A stretch of DNA of 16,849 bases from Microcaldota archaeon (GCA_026414325.1 JAOAJF010000007.1:10532-27380); one strand, 5' to 3'; counted from the stretch's first letter, positions 7,858 to 14,716 are shown. Notes: generated by a model from the letters alone, not told the origin. Translations and numbers: made by a program.

Positions 7858-8268
7858 TTAACTTCTATCTTTTTCTAAAAATTCCATTGCTTTTTTTAAA
7901 GCAATTTTTGGATGAGGATAAGTTAAAAGTTTTAGTGTATTTTCAAAATTCTCCCATCTCCAGCCAGTATGCTCAGAAGAAAGTTTTACATCTTTTTGAT
8001 TTGTTTTTGCTAAAAAAAGAACAACTTTTTTATGTTTTTGATTGTTTGAAAAATCATATTCGTAGCTATAGCTAAAGCCATCTAAAACTTCAACATCAGC
8101 TATATTTGTCTCCTCTTTTAACTCCCTTATTGCCGCCTCTAGCTCGTTTTCTCCTTCTTGAATGTGTCCTCGTGGAAAATCCCAGTGTCCTGCCTTATAA
8201 TGTAAAATCAAAAAATAATAAGAATTGCCCTCCTCTCTAAATAAAATAAATCCTCTAGACTGTTCCAT
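7858..8268 (-). CDS. Nudix hydrolase, probable diadenosine tetraphosphatase (Ap4A type)
   Basis: Nudix hydrolase of 136 aa from the chosen start. The Nudix box is at residues 34-56: G-x5-E-x7-REL-x-EET-N-I, with all catalytic Glu residues kept and the usual Gly replaced by Asn55. The preceding HWDFPRGHIQEGE and the N-terminal SRGFILFREE closely resemble the asymmetrical bis(5'-nucleosyl)-tetraphosphatase (NUDT2-like) subfamily, which removes alarmone-type dinucleotides and needs Mg2+. Three starts are possible: TTG at 8301, ATG at 8283 and ATG at 8268. The last is chosen because the N-terminus then matches family length and because TTATAATT (8289-8296) lies about 25 nt upstream. The two ATGs lie in a 15-bp tandem duplication. 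It sits downstream of the pilin-like gene on the same strand. Confidence 0.88.
   Translation of the reverse strand: MEQSRGFILFREEGNSYYFLILHYKAGHWDFPRGHIQEGENELEAAIRELKEETNIADVEVLDGFSYSYEYDFSNNQKHKKVVLFLAKTNQKDVKLSSEHTGWRWENFENTLKLLTYPHPKIALKKAMEFLEKDRS
7886..7909 (+). terminator. Hairpin plus T-tract after the helical-repeat gene
   Basis: ATTGCTTT (7886-7893) and AAAGCAAT (7898-7905) form an 8-bp perfect stem around a TTTT loop. T5 (7905-7909) follows at once, and another T5 (7870-7874) lies just before. The structure is about 50 nt past the stop of the plus-strand gene at 7835 and lies inside the 3' coding end of the convergent Nudix gene. It has the form of an intrinsic terminator. Archaeal termination mainly needs the U-tract, so the hairpin may be incidental to the KIALKKAM codons. 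Confidence 0.4.
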
Positions 8269-8287
8269 ATAAGATTGTTCCATATAA
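8258..8287 (-). repeat. 15-bp tandem duplication over the Nudix start
   Basis: On the minus strand TTATATGGAACAATC (8287-8273) is followed directly by TTATATGGAACAGTC (8272-8258), identical at 14 of 15 positions. The unit is in frame and carries its own ATG, giving the N-terminal sequence MEQSYMEQS if translated from the upstream ATG. It looks like a replication-slippage duplication. Confidence 0.85.
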
Positions 8288-8332
8288 TAATTATAATGCA
8301 AAAGAATTAAATTAATAGTCCAAACCTAAAAA

Positions 8333-8785
8333 TTAATTGTATAGGCATCGGCCAGCAATTGGTTTTACTCCTTTTTGAGAAAGATTAGAAATATCTGCTG
8401 AATCATAATTAAAAGTTATTTCATAACTAAAGTAATCATATGTTGCACTACAATTAGTAAGACCAGAGATTGAAACTGTTTTTTCTGCTCCTGGGCCAAA
8501 AACCCAACCAGAACCTAGCTGAGCTGTTGTATTATCAACCTTTATTGACCTTAGAATTAGTCTTTTGCTGTCACCGTTTTTTACTTTTAGATAAAGAGTG
8601 GAATTAGACTGCACCCATTCTAAAATTGCAAAAGGTCTAGCTGAAGACCAATAAATTTTTGCCTCATTTTCCATTGCTGTAGTTGAAGAATCAGAAAAAC
8701 CACCAATAAGCATTAAACCAACTAAGGATATAATGAGCACAATTGCAAGTAAAATTAAGTATTCTGCAGCCCCTTGGCCTTTCAT
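8333..8785 (-). CDS. Pilin-like protein with class III signal peptide
   Basis: A 150-aa exported protein. Its start, MKGQGAAEYLILLAIVLII, is a textbook archaeal class III (type IV pilin-like) signal: short positive leader, Gly before the predicted prepilin peptidase cleavage site, then Q-G-A-A-E-Y-L-I-L and a hydrophobic segment to about residue 30. The mature part is a small beta-rich Ser/Thr/Asn domain with two C-terminal Cys residues (in TNCSATYD and GRCLYN) that could form a disulfide. The ATG at 8785 is chosen because AAGGTGA (8794-8800) lies 8 nt upstream; in-frame GTG (8797) and TTG (8803) would only lengthen the leader. It is probably a minor pilin, archaellin-like or adhesive subunit. 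No assembly ATPase or platform gene is in the window, so the exact filament is unknown. Confidence 0.85.
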   Translation of the reverse strand: MKGQGAAEYLILLAIVLIISLVGLMLIGGFSDSSTTAMENEAKIYWSSARPFAILEWVQSNSTLYLKVKNGDSKRLILRSIKVDNTTAQLGSGWVFGPGAEKTVSISGLTNCSATYDYFSYEITFNYDSADISNLSQKGVKPIAGRCLYN

Positions 8786-8822
8786 AAACCGCTTCACCTT
8801 CAATTAAATAAAAAAGAGAAAA

Positions 8823-8832
8823 TTAATAAATA
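8823..8832 (+). promoter_or_regulatory. TATA box of the glmM operon
   Basis: TTAATAAATA is centred about 25 nt before the ATG at 8853, fitting a leaderless start; no Shine-Dalgarno sequence precedes that ATG. Its complement, TATTTATTAA, is placed to serve the divergent pilin-like gene too, with a predicted start site close to 8800. Confidence 0.45.
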
Positions 8833-8834
8833 GT

Positions 8835-8854
8835 ATAGTAAAAATTTTTACTAT
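8835..8854. promoter_or_regulatory. 20-nt perfect palindrome over the glmM start (candidate operator)
   Basis: ATAGTAAAAA is followed immediately by its reverse complement TTTTTACTAT. The element begins just after the TATA box and its last two bases are the AT of the glmM ATG. For a leaderless promoter this covers the transcription start region, where a bound dimeric repressor would block initiation. The site is seen directly; its function is inference. Confidence 0.4.
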
Positions 8855-10169
8855 GAGCCTATTTGGTACTTCTGGTATTAGAGATTTGTGTCCTGAAAAA
8901 ATTGATGCTAAATTTGCTTTTGAATTTGGCCAGACTGTTGCTAAATTTTCAAAGAAAATAGTTATTGGTTTTGATGGAAGACCTACCGGCCAGATGCTTT
9001 TAGAGGCAGCTGTAGCAGGAGCTAGTGAACAAAAAGCAACTTGCTACAATCTTGGCATCTGCAGCACACCAACTTTATGCTACTATAGTAAAATAAAAAA
9101 TGCTCTTGGGATAATGATTACTGCTTCTCACAATCCTTTAGAATATAATGGGTTTAAAATATTTGAAAAAGGAAAAGAGGCTACTAAAAAATTGGAAAAC
9201 AAAGTTGAGCAGCAGCTCTTTAGAGCAAAAAAAATTCCAAAGTATTTTGAAGTTGGAAAAATCAAATTAGTTGAAGATGCCCTCGAAAAGCATTTAATGC
9301 TACTAAAAAAGCTATTTGATGTAAATAAAATAAGAAAAGAAAATATTAAACTTTTAGTTGATTGTGCAAATCTAGCTACAAGTATTTCTAGTCCAAAAGT
9401 ATTAGAAAGTTTTGGAGTTAGTGTTATTAAAAAAAATTGTGAGATTGGAAAGATACCTGATAGAAATATCGAGCCAAATGAGCAAAACTTGAAAAATTTA
9501 GCTTTGATTGAACAAGAATTTGACTTTGCTATTGCTCATGATGGTGATGGGGACAGAGCTGTGGTTTTAGACCAAAATGGTAAAATGTTGGGTTTAGACC
9601 TGCAGCTAGCAATGGCAGTAGATTACATTTTGAAAAAAACAAAAACAAAAAGTATAGTCCTGACAGTTGAATCTTCTCTTTTGCTAAAAGATATTGTAAA
9701 ACAAAATAATGCTAAACTTTATCTTACTGCAGTAGGTAGCAGAGCAGTTGCAGAAAAAATGAGGCAAACTTCTGCCTTGTTTGGAGGAGAGCCCTGTGGA
9801 GAATATATATTTGCAAAAGGTGTTGGTTGCCCAGATGGATTAGCCACAGCATTGCTCTTTTGCCAAATATTTGCTTTTGAGGGAGGGTTTGAAAACCTAA
9901 AAAAAAGCTATAAAACCTATCCTATAAAAAGGATTAAGCTTCCTGCAAATAAAGAGGAAAAAAAAGCTCTTTTACAAAAATTGGAAAAAAACTGGCCATT
10001 TAAAACAAAAATAAAAATAGATGGGCTAAGAGCACAAGAAGAATGGGGCTGGATATTAGTTAGGCCCTCTGGAACAGAAAATTATATTAGAATAACAATA
10101 GAAGCATATACTAAAAAGGAACTAGAAGAGAATTTAAAAAAAGTTTTAGAGGTATTTAAATGTTACTAA
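8853..10169 (+). CDS. glmM: Phosphoglucosamine mutase / phosphomannomutase (alpha-D-phosphohexomutase)
   Basis: Cytoplasmic Mg2+-dependent phosphohexomutase (438 aa, normal length) that interconverts hexose 6- and 1-phosphates; as GlmM it makes glucosamine-1-phosphate for UDP-GlcNAc. All four functional loops are visible: N-terminal GTSGIR (5-10), the phosphoserine loop TASHNP with Ser92, the metal loop DGDGDR (230-235), the sugar-specificity loop GEPCGEY (310-316) and the phosphate-binding loop RPSGTE (about 408). The specificity loop has Cys and Glu where GExSGH is common, so glucosamine, mannose or glucose phosphate cannot be separated by eye. It heads a plus-strand operon: its stop lies 10 nt inside the next gene. 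Expression appears leaderless, with a palindrome over the start. Confidence 0.9.
   Translation: MSLFGTSGIRDLCPEKIDAKFAFEFGQTVAKFSKKIVIGFDGRPTGQMLLEAAVAGASEQKATCYNLGICSTPTLCYYSKIKNALGIMITASHNPLEYNGFKIFEKGKEATKKLENKVEQQLFRAKKIPKYFEVGKIKLVEDALEKHLMLLKKLFDVNKIRKENIKLLVDCANLATSISSPKVLESFGVSVIKKNCEIGKIPDRNIEPNEQNLKNLALIEQEFDFAIAHDGDGDRAVVLDQNGKMLGLDLQLAMAVDYILKKTKTKSIVLTVESSLLLKDIVKQNNAKLYLTAVGSRAVAEKMRQTSALFGGEPCGEYIFAKGVGCPDGLATALLFCQIFAFEGGFENLKKSYKTYPIKRIKLPANKEEKKALLQKLEKNWPFKTKIKIDGLRAQEEWGWILVRPSGTENYIRITIEAYTKKELEENLKKVLEVFKCY
10149..10153 (+). promoter_or_regulatory. Shine-Dalgarno GAGGT for the SLT-like gene, inside glmM
   Basis: GAGGT lies 6 nt before the ATG at 10160, favouring it over the in-frame ATG at 10169 that overlaps the glmM stop as TAATG. 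Either start couples translation to glmM. Confidence 0.55.
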
Positions 10170-10891
10170 TGCTTGTTAATATAGGGAAAAAGAAAAAATT
10201 TCAAGAAAAACTTGACAAGCAAGATTATTTCCAACTTGACAAAATACCATCTCTAAAAACCTTTATCGAAATTGTAGGGTTAGATAAAAATAAAGCGCAA
10301 GAAATTTTAGAAAAAAATAAAGATAGAATAGAAGAACTAACAAAAAGACTTTGTGCAGGAAAGGGGCTAAATATTAAAATAGGTGAAAAAGAGTATGGCT
10401 TTGTTCACAGAAGTGTTTCCGAGGAGGATATAAAAACATATGTTATAAAAACAATATTAGCCGAATATGTTTTTGGGATAGAAGCTGAATTGTTATTAGC
10501 CATAGCTTCTGGAGAATCCAATTTTTTAAATCCAAGTAATGGTGATGGATACTATCAAATTACTCGCATAACTAAAAAAGAATTGAAAAAAAAGGGCACT
10601 TTTGATAAGATAAAAAATAAGATAATTGCTAACAAAAAAAGTAATATTTTAGAAAAAAACTTGGATGAAATTTATAATAAGTTGACTGGATTTGGGCTGA
10701 ATAACAATTTTGGTTCTCAGACAATTCTAGCTTGTCTTGTTTTATATTTGAAACAAATTGAAAAAAACCCACAAGATATAATAGAGTTGTTAAAGGCTTA
10801 TAATGGAGGAAAATATAAAGATAGATATGCTCAAGAAGTATGGACAAGATATTTATATTTAAAGGGGGAGATCTATAGTGAAGAGAGGTGA
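10160..10891 (+). CDS. Lysozyme-fold (SLT-like) lytic transglycosylase homologue without signal peptide
   Basis: A 243-aa protein. Residues 1-95 are Lys/Glu-rich and unrecognised. The C-terminal part has the sequence pattern of a soluble lytic transglycosylase / lysozyme-like domain: LLLAIASGESNF with candidate catalytic Glu119 and the following Ser120, then NGDGYYQIT (127-135), in place of the usual G-L-M-Q, a middle helical region with SQTILACLVLYL (186-197), and AYNGG (213-217) followed by Y..EVWTRYLYL. These enzymes cleave beta-1,4 bonds next to N-acetylhexosamines. There is no signal peptide or membrane segment, which is odd for such an enzyme and odder in an archaeon, which has no murein. 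It overlaps glmM by 10 nt and precedes tdh by 4 nt, so it is firmly in that operon. It could also be a non-catalytic or virus-derived protein. Confidence 0.75.
   Translation: MLLMLVNIGKKKKFQEKLDKQDYFQLDKIPSLKTFIEIVGLDKNKAQEILEKNKDRIEELTKRLCAGKGLNIKIGEKEYGFVHRSVSEEDIKTYVIKTILAEYVFGIEAELLLAIASGESNFLNPSNGDGYYQITRITKKELKKKGTFDKIKNKIIANKKSNILEKNLDEIYNKLTGFGLNNNFGSQTILACLVLYLKQIEKNPQDIIELLKAYNGGKYKDRYAQEVWTRYLYLKGEIYSEER
10884..10891 (+). promoter_or_regulatory. Shine-Dalgarno AGAGGTGA of tdh overlapping the upstream stop
   Basis: AGAGGTGA ends in the TGA stop of the SLT-like gene and lies 4 nt before the ATG at 10896. It decides that start over the in-frame GTG at 10878 and indicates translational coupling. 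Confidence 0.7.
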
Positions 10892-10895
10892 AAAA

Positions 10896-11831
10896 ATGCA
10901 AAAAATTTTAATAACCGGTTCTAATGGACAGATAGGTTCAGAATTAATAGAAGAATTAGCAAAAAAGTATGGGGCTAAAAATGTTGTTGGGCTAGATATA
11001 GTAGAGCCAAAAGAAAGTAAATATGAGTTTGTAAAACTTGATGCAACTGATTTTGAAGGATTGAAAAAAGTAGTAGAAAAATATGATATTGGCCAGATCT
11101 ATCATCTTGTTAGCTTACTTTCAGCAACTGGTGAAAAAAACCCAGATCTAGCCTGGCATGTAAATATGTCTTCTCTAAAGCATGTTTTAGATTTAGCTAA
11201 AGAAAAACAGCTTATGGTTTTTTGGCCTTCTTCTATTGCTGCATTTGGGCCAACCACACCAAGAGAAAATACTCCACAAAGAACTATTTTAGAGCCAAAT
11301 ACAATGTATGGAGTTACGAAAGTTTCTGGAGAGCTTTTGTGTAACTACTATTTTATAAAATATGGAGTAGATGTAAGGTCTGTTAGATTTCCTGGACTTA
11401 TCTCCTGGAAAACCCCTCCTGGAGGAGGAACAACAGACTATGCTGTTGCAATTTTTTATGAAGCAATAGAGAAGGGTTATTATAAATGCTTTGTTAGAGA
11501 AGATACTGTTTTGCCAATGATGTACATGCCAGATGCTATAAGAGCTATTGTTGAGCTCATGCAAGCAAAAAAAGAAAAAATAAAGATTAGAACAAGTTAT
11601 AATTTAGCTGCAATATCATTTAAAGCAAAAGACCTAGAATTAGAATTAAAAAAGTATATAGATTTTAAAGTGGATTATGAACCAGATTATAGACAGAAAA
11701 TAGCAGATTCTTGGCCAAAGACAATAGACGATAGTGCTGCAAGAAAAGACTGGGGCTGGGCACACAAGTACGATTTAGCAGCTATGACTAAGGACATGTA
11801 TCAAAACTTGGTAAAAAAATTAAAAAAATAA
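10896..11831 (+). CDS. tdh: L-threonine 3-dehydrogenase, SDR (GalE-like) type
   Basis: NAD+-dependent extended short-chain dehydrogenase (311 aa) that oxidises L-threonine to 2-amino-3-oxobutyrate, which Kbl can then cleave to glycine and acetyl-CoA. Evidence: the Rossmann motif GSNGQIG (8-14); LLSATGEKNPDLAWHVNM (74-91); FWPSSIAAFGP (109-119) with the active-site Ser; YxxxK at Tyr138/Lys142 (MYGVTK); RFPGLIS and PPGGGTTDYAV; LPMMYMPDA; and the C-terminal YEPDYRQKIADSWP and ARKDWGW blocks. This run of motifs is specific to the SDR-type threonine dehydrogenases rather than sugar epimerases. The start has a strong ribosome-binding site. It is last in the glmM operon and its stop abuts the convergent gene's stop with no base between. 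No kbl gene is in the window. Confidence 0.92.
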   Translation: MQKILITGSNGQIGSELIEELAKKYGAKNVVGLDIVEPKESKYEFVKLDATDFEGLKKVVEKYDIGQIYHLVSLLSATGEKNPDLAWHVNMSSLKHVLDLAKEKQLMVFWPSSIAAFGPTTPRENTPQRTILEPNTMYGVTKVSGELLCNYYFIKYGVDVRSVRFPGLISWKTPPGGGTTDYAVAIFYEAIEKGYYKCFVREDTVLPMMYMPDAIRAIVELMQAKKEKIKIRTSYNLAAISFKAKDLELELKKYIDFKVDYEPDYRQKIADSWPKTIDDSAARKDWGWAHKYDLAAMTKDMYQNLVKKLKK

Positions 11832-13046
11832 TTACAAATCTTCCAAAGTTCTTTCTTTTTTCTTTCCAAAGAAAATAGAAAATAGCTTGCTCTTTTCTTT
11901 TTTGTCAAAGCTGCTACTCTTTTTAGAGATAAAAACAAGAATTAGCCTAACCAAAGCATATAATAGAATTGAAACTGCAACTATTGTAAAAATTAGATCT
12001 AAACTTCCAAGAATATTTTTTTCTATGTTTTCCTTTTTTTCTTCAGCAGTTGAGGCATTTTTTAAACTTTCTTGTTCTGTTTGGATAGGAAGTTCTTGCT
12101 CTGTTGTTTTAAACACAATGGTTGGATTTTCTTCCTTAGTATAGACCAATTCTTGTTCGTTTTTTATTTCTTCTTTTTTAAATAGATTGGTGTTTTCTTT
12201 AATTTTTTCAATAGTTTTTGTTATTTCAGAATTTTTGAGAAATTTTTGATGGTAAGAACTTAATTGAAATTTTGAATTGTTTAACAATTCTAAGGAGCCA
12301 GAAAGCTCGCCAGCATAAAAAAGAGAATTATTTGACTGAATTTTTAAATTTGAATAAATTTTAGAATATTTTTCTAATTCGTCTAAAAAATTTATATAAT
12401 AATTTAAAATTTCTTCGTCTGTCTTTTCATTTAATTTTGCTCTAAATGCTTTTTCAGATTCTAGCAAAACAGAAAAAGCTTTTTTTGTATCAGAAAATTC
12501 TACAATACTATCTAAAACTTCTGAAGAATTGTACTTATAAATCTCAGAACAGACCACACTTTCTAAACAGAGCTCTTTACATTCTGCAGCAGAAGAGCAA
12601 AAAGAATTAGTCAGGCCTGTAAAATAAGAGTATTTAAGTTCCTTTAATTTAATTTCTTCTAAATATTTATCAATATTTGGCAAAAATTTTTTTAGAAAAT
12701 CAGAAACACTTTCTAATGCAAAAGCCTGAGTTTGAAATCTTTTATATAAAACCTCTTCGATTGTTTTATTAGAAGTTACTGGTTGAGCGGCTATAGAGCC
12801 ATTTTGCTGTTCTAAGACTAACAAACAATAGGGAGAATTTTCAACATAAACTAAAACATATTCTTTAGAATCAAAACCAACAAAATGGTCTAGTCTGTTT
12901 ACAGATAAATTATTAGAGTTTACAAACTCTAAAACTGCAGCTTCTTTTTTTACTATATCTGAAGAGAAAAAAACTGGGCAAAGAATAAGAAAAATTAGCA
13001 ATATTTTAGCAAAACTTATTCTAAAATTAAAAATTGTCTGTTCCAT
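11832..13046 (-). CDS. Exported coiled-coil protein with Cys cluster and C-terminal membrane anchor
   Basis: A 404-aa protein of unknown function. From the chosen ATG: signal peptide or N-terminal membrane segment at about 8-28 (ISFAKILLIFLILCPVFFSSD), a small N-terminal domain to about 140, a cysteine cluster C150-x5-C156-x3-C160-x5-C166, a helical and coiled-coil region (about 175-290), a charged linker, a membrane segment at about 347-374 (GSLDLIFTIVAVSILLYAL) and a basic cytoplasmic tail. Most of the protein should lie outside the cell. The frame also opens 35 codons upstream, but that extension would run into the divergent rhomboid gene, and the 13046 start gives a proper signal peptide with a TATA element 28 nt upstream. 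The Cys pattern resembles short modules I associate with DPANN surface proteins, an untested impression. Confidence 0.75.
   Translation of the reverse strand: MEQTIFNFRISFAKILLIFLILCPVFFSSDIVKKEAAVLEFVNSNNLSVNRLDHFVGFDSKEYVLVYVENSPYCLLVLEQQNGSIAAQPVTSNKTIEEVLYKRFQTQAFALESVSDFLKKFLPNIDKYLEEIKLKELKYSYFTGLTNSFCSSAAECKELCLESVVCSEIYKYNSSEVLDSIVEFSDTKKAFSVLLESEKAFRAKLNEKTDEEILNYYINFLDELEKYSKIYSNLKIQSNNSLFYAGELSGSLELLNNSKFQLSSYHQKFLKNSEITKTIEKIKENTNLFKKEEIKNEQELVYTKEENPTIVFKTTEQELPIQTEQESLKNASTAEEKKENIEKNILGSLDLIFTIVAVSILLYALVRLILVFISKKSSSFDKKEKSKLFSIFFGKKKERTLEDL
11849..11865 (+). terminator. T-rich tract after tdh
   Basis: A pyrimidine run, TTCTTTCTTTTTTCTTT, lies about 20-35 nt past the tdh stop on the plus strand and suits U-tract-driven archaeal termination. 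It is within the 3' coding end of the convergent gene, where it encodes Lys-rich sequence, so it may be coincidental. Confidence 0.3.
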
Positions 13047-13068
13047 CAAAAAATAAGTAGTAAATAAT

Positions 13069-13080
13069 ATTTTTAAATTA
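13069..13080. promoter_or_regulatory. Single palindromic TATA element shared by two divergent genes
   Basis: ATTTTTAAATTA contains the palindrome TTTAAA (13072-13077). Its centre is about 26.5 nt before the plus-strand ATG at 13101 and about 28.5 nt before the minus-strand ATG at 13046. Both are normal TATA-to-start distances for leaderless archaeal genes, and neither gene has a Shine-Dalgarno sequence. The whole spacer is only 54 nt, so both promoters must share it. Confidence 0.5.
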
Positions 13081-13100
13081 TTAACTAGCAACTTAATTAT

Positions 13101-13715
13101 ATGAGATATGGCTCTAGCTATTATAGAAATGATTACCAGGCCTCTTTTCAATATTTGGTTGGCCTAATTTTTATAATTTTTTTATTACAGATACTTATAC
13201 CCAATTTTACTAAGATATTTATGTTGGTTCCAACCAATCTTCAGCCTTGGCAATTGGTTAGTTCTATATTTTTGCATGGTGGATTTTTACATTTATTTTT
13301 AAATCTTTATGCGCTCTACTTTTTTGGCCAGTATCTAGAGACTATCATTGGAACAAAAAGATTTTTGTTAATATTCTTTCTTTCTGGAATAGCTGGAAAT
13401 CTTCTTTATTTGTTTACAATCTATCTAAACATAATTCCTCCAGTTCCTGCATTAGGTGCATCTGGAGCAATATATGGAATATTAGGAGCACTAGCAGTAT
13501 TAAGCCCAAATCTAACTATACTTTTATTTGGATTAATTCCACTAAAAATGAGAGAGGCTGCGATTTTATGGTTTGTTCTTGAGTTTATTGGCTCTTTTGA
13601 TATTAGTTCTGGTGTTGGTTCTGCTGCACATTTAGGAGGGCTGGTAGTTGGTTATCTAATTGCAAAAAATATCGGGTTTTTAAATTTTGGAGATGAAAAA
13701 CATCTATGGCAATAA
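13101..13715 (+). CDS. Rhomboid-family intramembrane serine protease
   Basis: A 204-aa polytopic membrane protease that cuts transmembrane segments of other proteins. The catalytic dyad is visible: Ser121 in GASGAIYG (119-126) and His177 in AAHLGG (175-180). The supporting motif HGGFLHLFLNLYA (59-71) supplies the His and Asn of the oxyanion region. About six membrane helices fit the sequence, the core rhomboid fold, with a short polar N-terminus and a short C-terminal tail. It starts at an apparently leaderless ATG, is divergent from the anchored coiled-coil gene, and overlaps purA by 10 nt at its 3' end. Its substrate is unknown; the adjacent single-anchor protein is a plausible candidate by context only. 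Confidence 0.93.
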   Translation: MRYGSSYYRNDYQASFQYLVGLIFIIFLLQILIPNFTKIFMLVPTNLQPWQLVSSIFLHGGFLHLFLNLYALYFFGQYLETIIGTKRFLLIFFLSGIAGNLLYLFTIYLNIIPPVPALGASGAIYGILGALAVLSPNLTILLFGLIPLKMREAAILWFVLEFIGSFDISSGVGSAAHLGGLVVGYLIAKNIGFLNFGDEKHLWQ

Positions 13716-14716
13716 ACATTGTTGTTGGTGGCCAATACGGCGATGAAGGAAAAGGAAAAATAATTTCCTATTTGGCTTTAGAAGATAAGCCTGAAGTGGT
13801 TGCCAGAGGAGGGGGAGGGCCAAATGCCGGCCACACTGTAGAATACAAAGCAAAAAAATATAAAATTAGGCTTGTTCCCTCTGGTTTTGTTTATAAAGAG
13901 GCAAAGCTAGTAATAGGGCCAGGTGTTCTGATCGATCCAGAAGTATTTTTAGAAGAAATAAAAAACTTTGAAGTTGAAGGTAGGTGCTTTGTAGATAGAA
14001 TGGCTACTATAATTGAGCCAAAGCATAAAGAAGAAGATGCTAGTTCTGAAATTGCAAAAAAAATAGGCACTACTAAAAGTGGTATTGGGCCAGCAACTGC
14101 TCATAGAGCCTTAAGAGATGCTAAGTTAGCCTACCAAGAAGAAAGATTAGGACCATATTTAACAGATTGTTGGAAAATAGTAAATTCTACTTCTAATTTG
14201 CTTGTTGAAGGTAGCCAGGGCTTTATGCTTTCTAATTTACATGGAACTTATCCATATTGTACTGCAAAAGATGTTAGTGCTTCGGCAATTTGCTCTGAGA
14301 TTGGCTTAGGCCCAAAAAAAGTAGATAATGTCATTATGGTAATAAAATCTTATACCACAAGGGTTGGCTCTGGGCCTTTGGAAGGTGAAATAAGCCCAGA
14401 ACAAGCAAAAAAACTTGGAATGGATGAATATGGTACAGTTACTGGCAGACAGAGAAGAGTAAATCCAAATCTAATTTGGCAAGAGCTAAAAAAGGCAGTA
14501 ATAGTAAATAGTGCAACTTTTTTAGCGCTTACAAAACTTGATGTTAAATATCCTCAAGCAAAAGGCTTAAGGGATTTTCAAAAGCTTCCAAAAAAAGCTC
14601 AGGATTTTGTTTTTGAGATAGAAAAAAAGCTAAATGTTCCTGTTGCTCTTATAGGTACTGGGCCAGATGCTCAGGATATAATTGATAGAAGAAAAGAGCT
14701 TGGAATAAAAAAATAA
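13706..14716 (+). CDS. purA: Adenylosuccinate synthetase (short archaeal form)
   Basis: GTP-dependent enzyme (336 aa) that joins IMP and aspartate in the first committed step to AMP. Visible: the N-terminal GGQYGDEGKGK (8-18) with the P-loop-like GDEGKGK and active-site Asp, GGPNAGHT for IMP binding, the GTTKSGIGPA block, VEGSQG (where the Gln is catalytic), YTTRVGSGP, and a C-terminal guanine-binding TKLDV. The roughly 90-residue shortening relative to bacterial PurA (about 430 aa) matches archaeal forms and is not a truncation. The start lies inside the rhomboid gene, with a weak GGAG 13 nt upstream, so translation is probably coupled. No other purine gene is nearby. The convergent surface-protein stop is 23 nt downstream. 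Confidence 0.96.
   Translation: MAINIVVGGQYGDEGKGKIISYLALEDKPEVVARGGGGPNAGHTVEYKAKKYKIRLVPSGFVYKEAKLVIGPGVLIDPEVFLEEIKNFEVEGRCFVDRMATIIEPKHKEEDASSEIAKKIGTTKSGIGPATAHRALRDAKLAYQEERLGPYLTDCWKIVNSTSNLLVEGSQGFMLSNLHGTYPYCTAKDVSASAICSEIGLGPKKVDNVIMVIKSYTTRVGSGPLEGEISPEQAKKLGMDEYGTVTGRQRRVNPNLIWQELKKAVIVNSATFLALTKLDVKYPQAKGLRDFQKLPKKAQDFVFEIEKKLNVPVALIGTGPDAQDIIDRRKELGIKK

Noticed and set aside
10896..11831. UDP-glucose 4-epimerase (GalE) identity for the SDR gene beside glmM
   Set aside because: The motif series (LLSATGEKNP, PPGGGTTDYAV, LPMMYMPDA, RQKIADSWP) belongs to SDR-type L-threonine 3-dehydrogenases, not sugar epimerases.
13047..13151. 35-codon N-terminal extension of the anchored coiled-coil protein
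   Set aside because: It would overlap the divergent rhomboid gene and its start, and would place a second hydrophobic stretch before a good signal peptide.
13706..14716. purA as a truncated pseudogene because it is about 90 residues shorter than bacterial PurA
   Set aside because: All active-site blocks are present and archaeal PurA proteins are normally this length.
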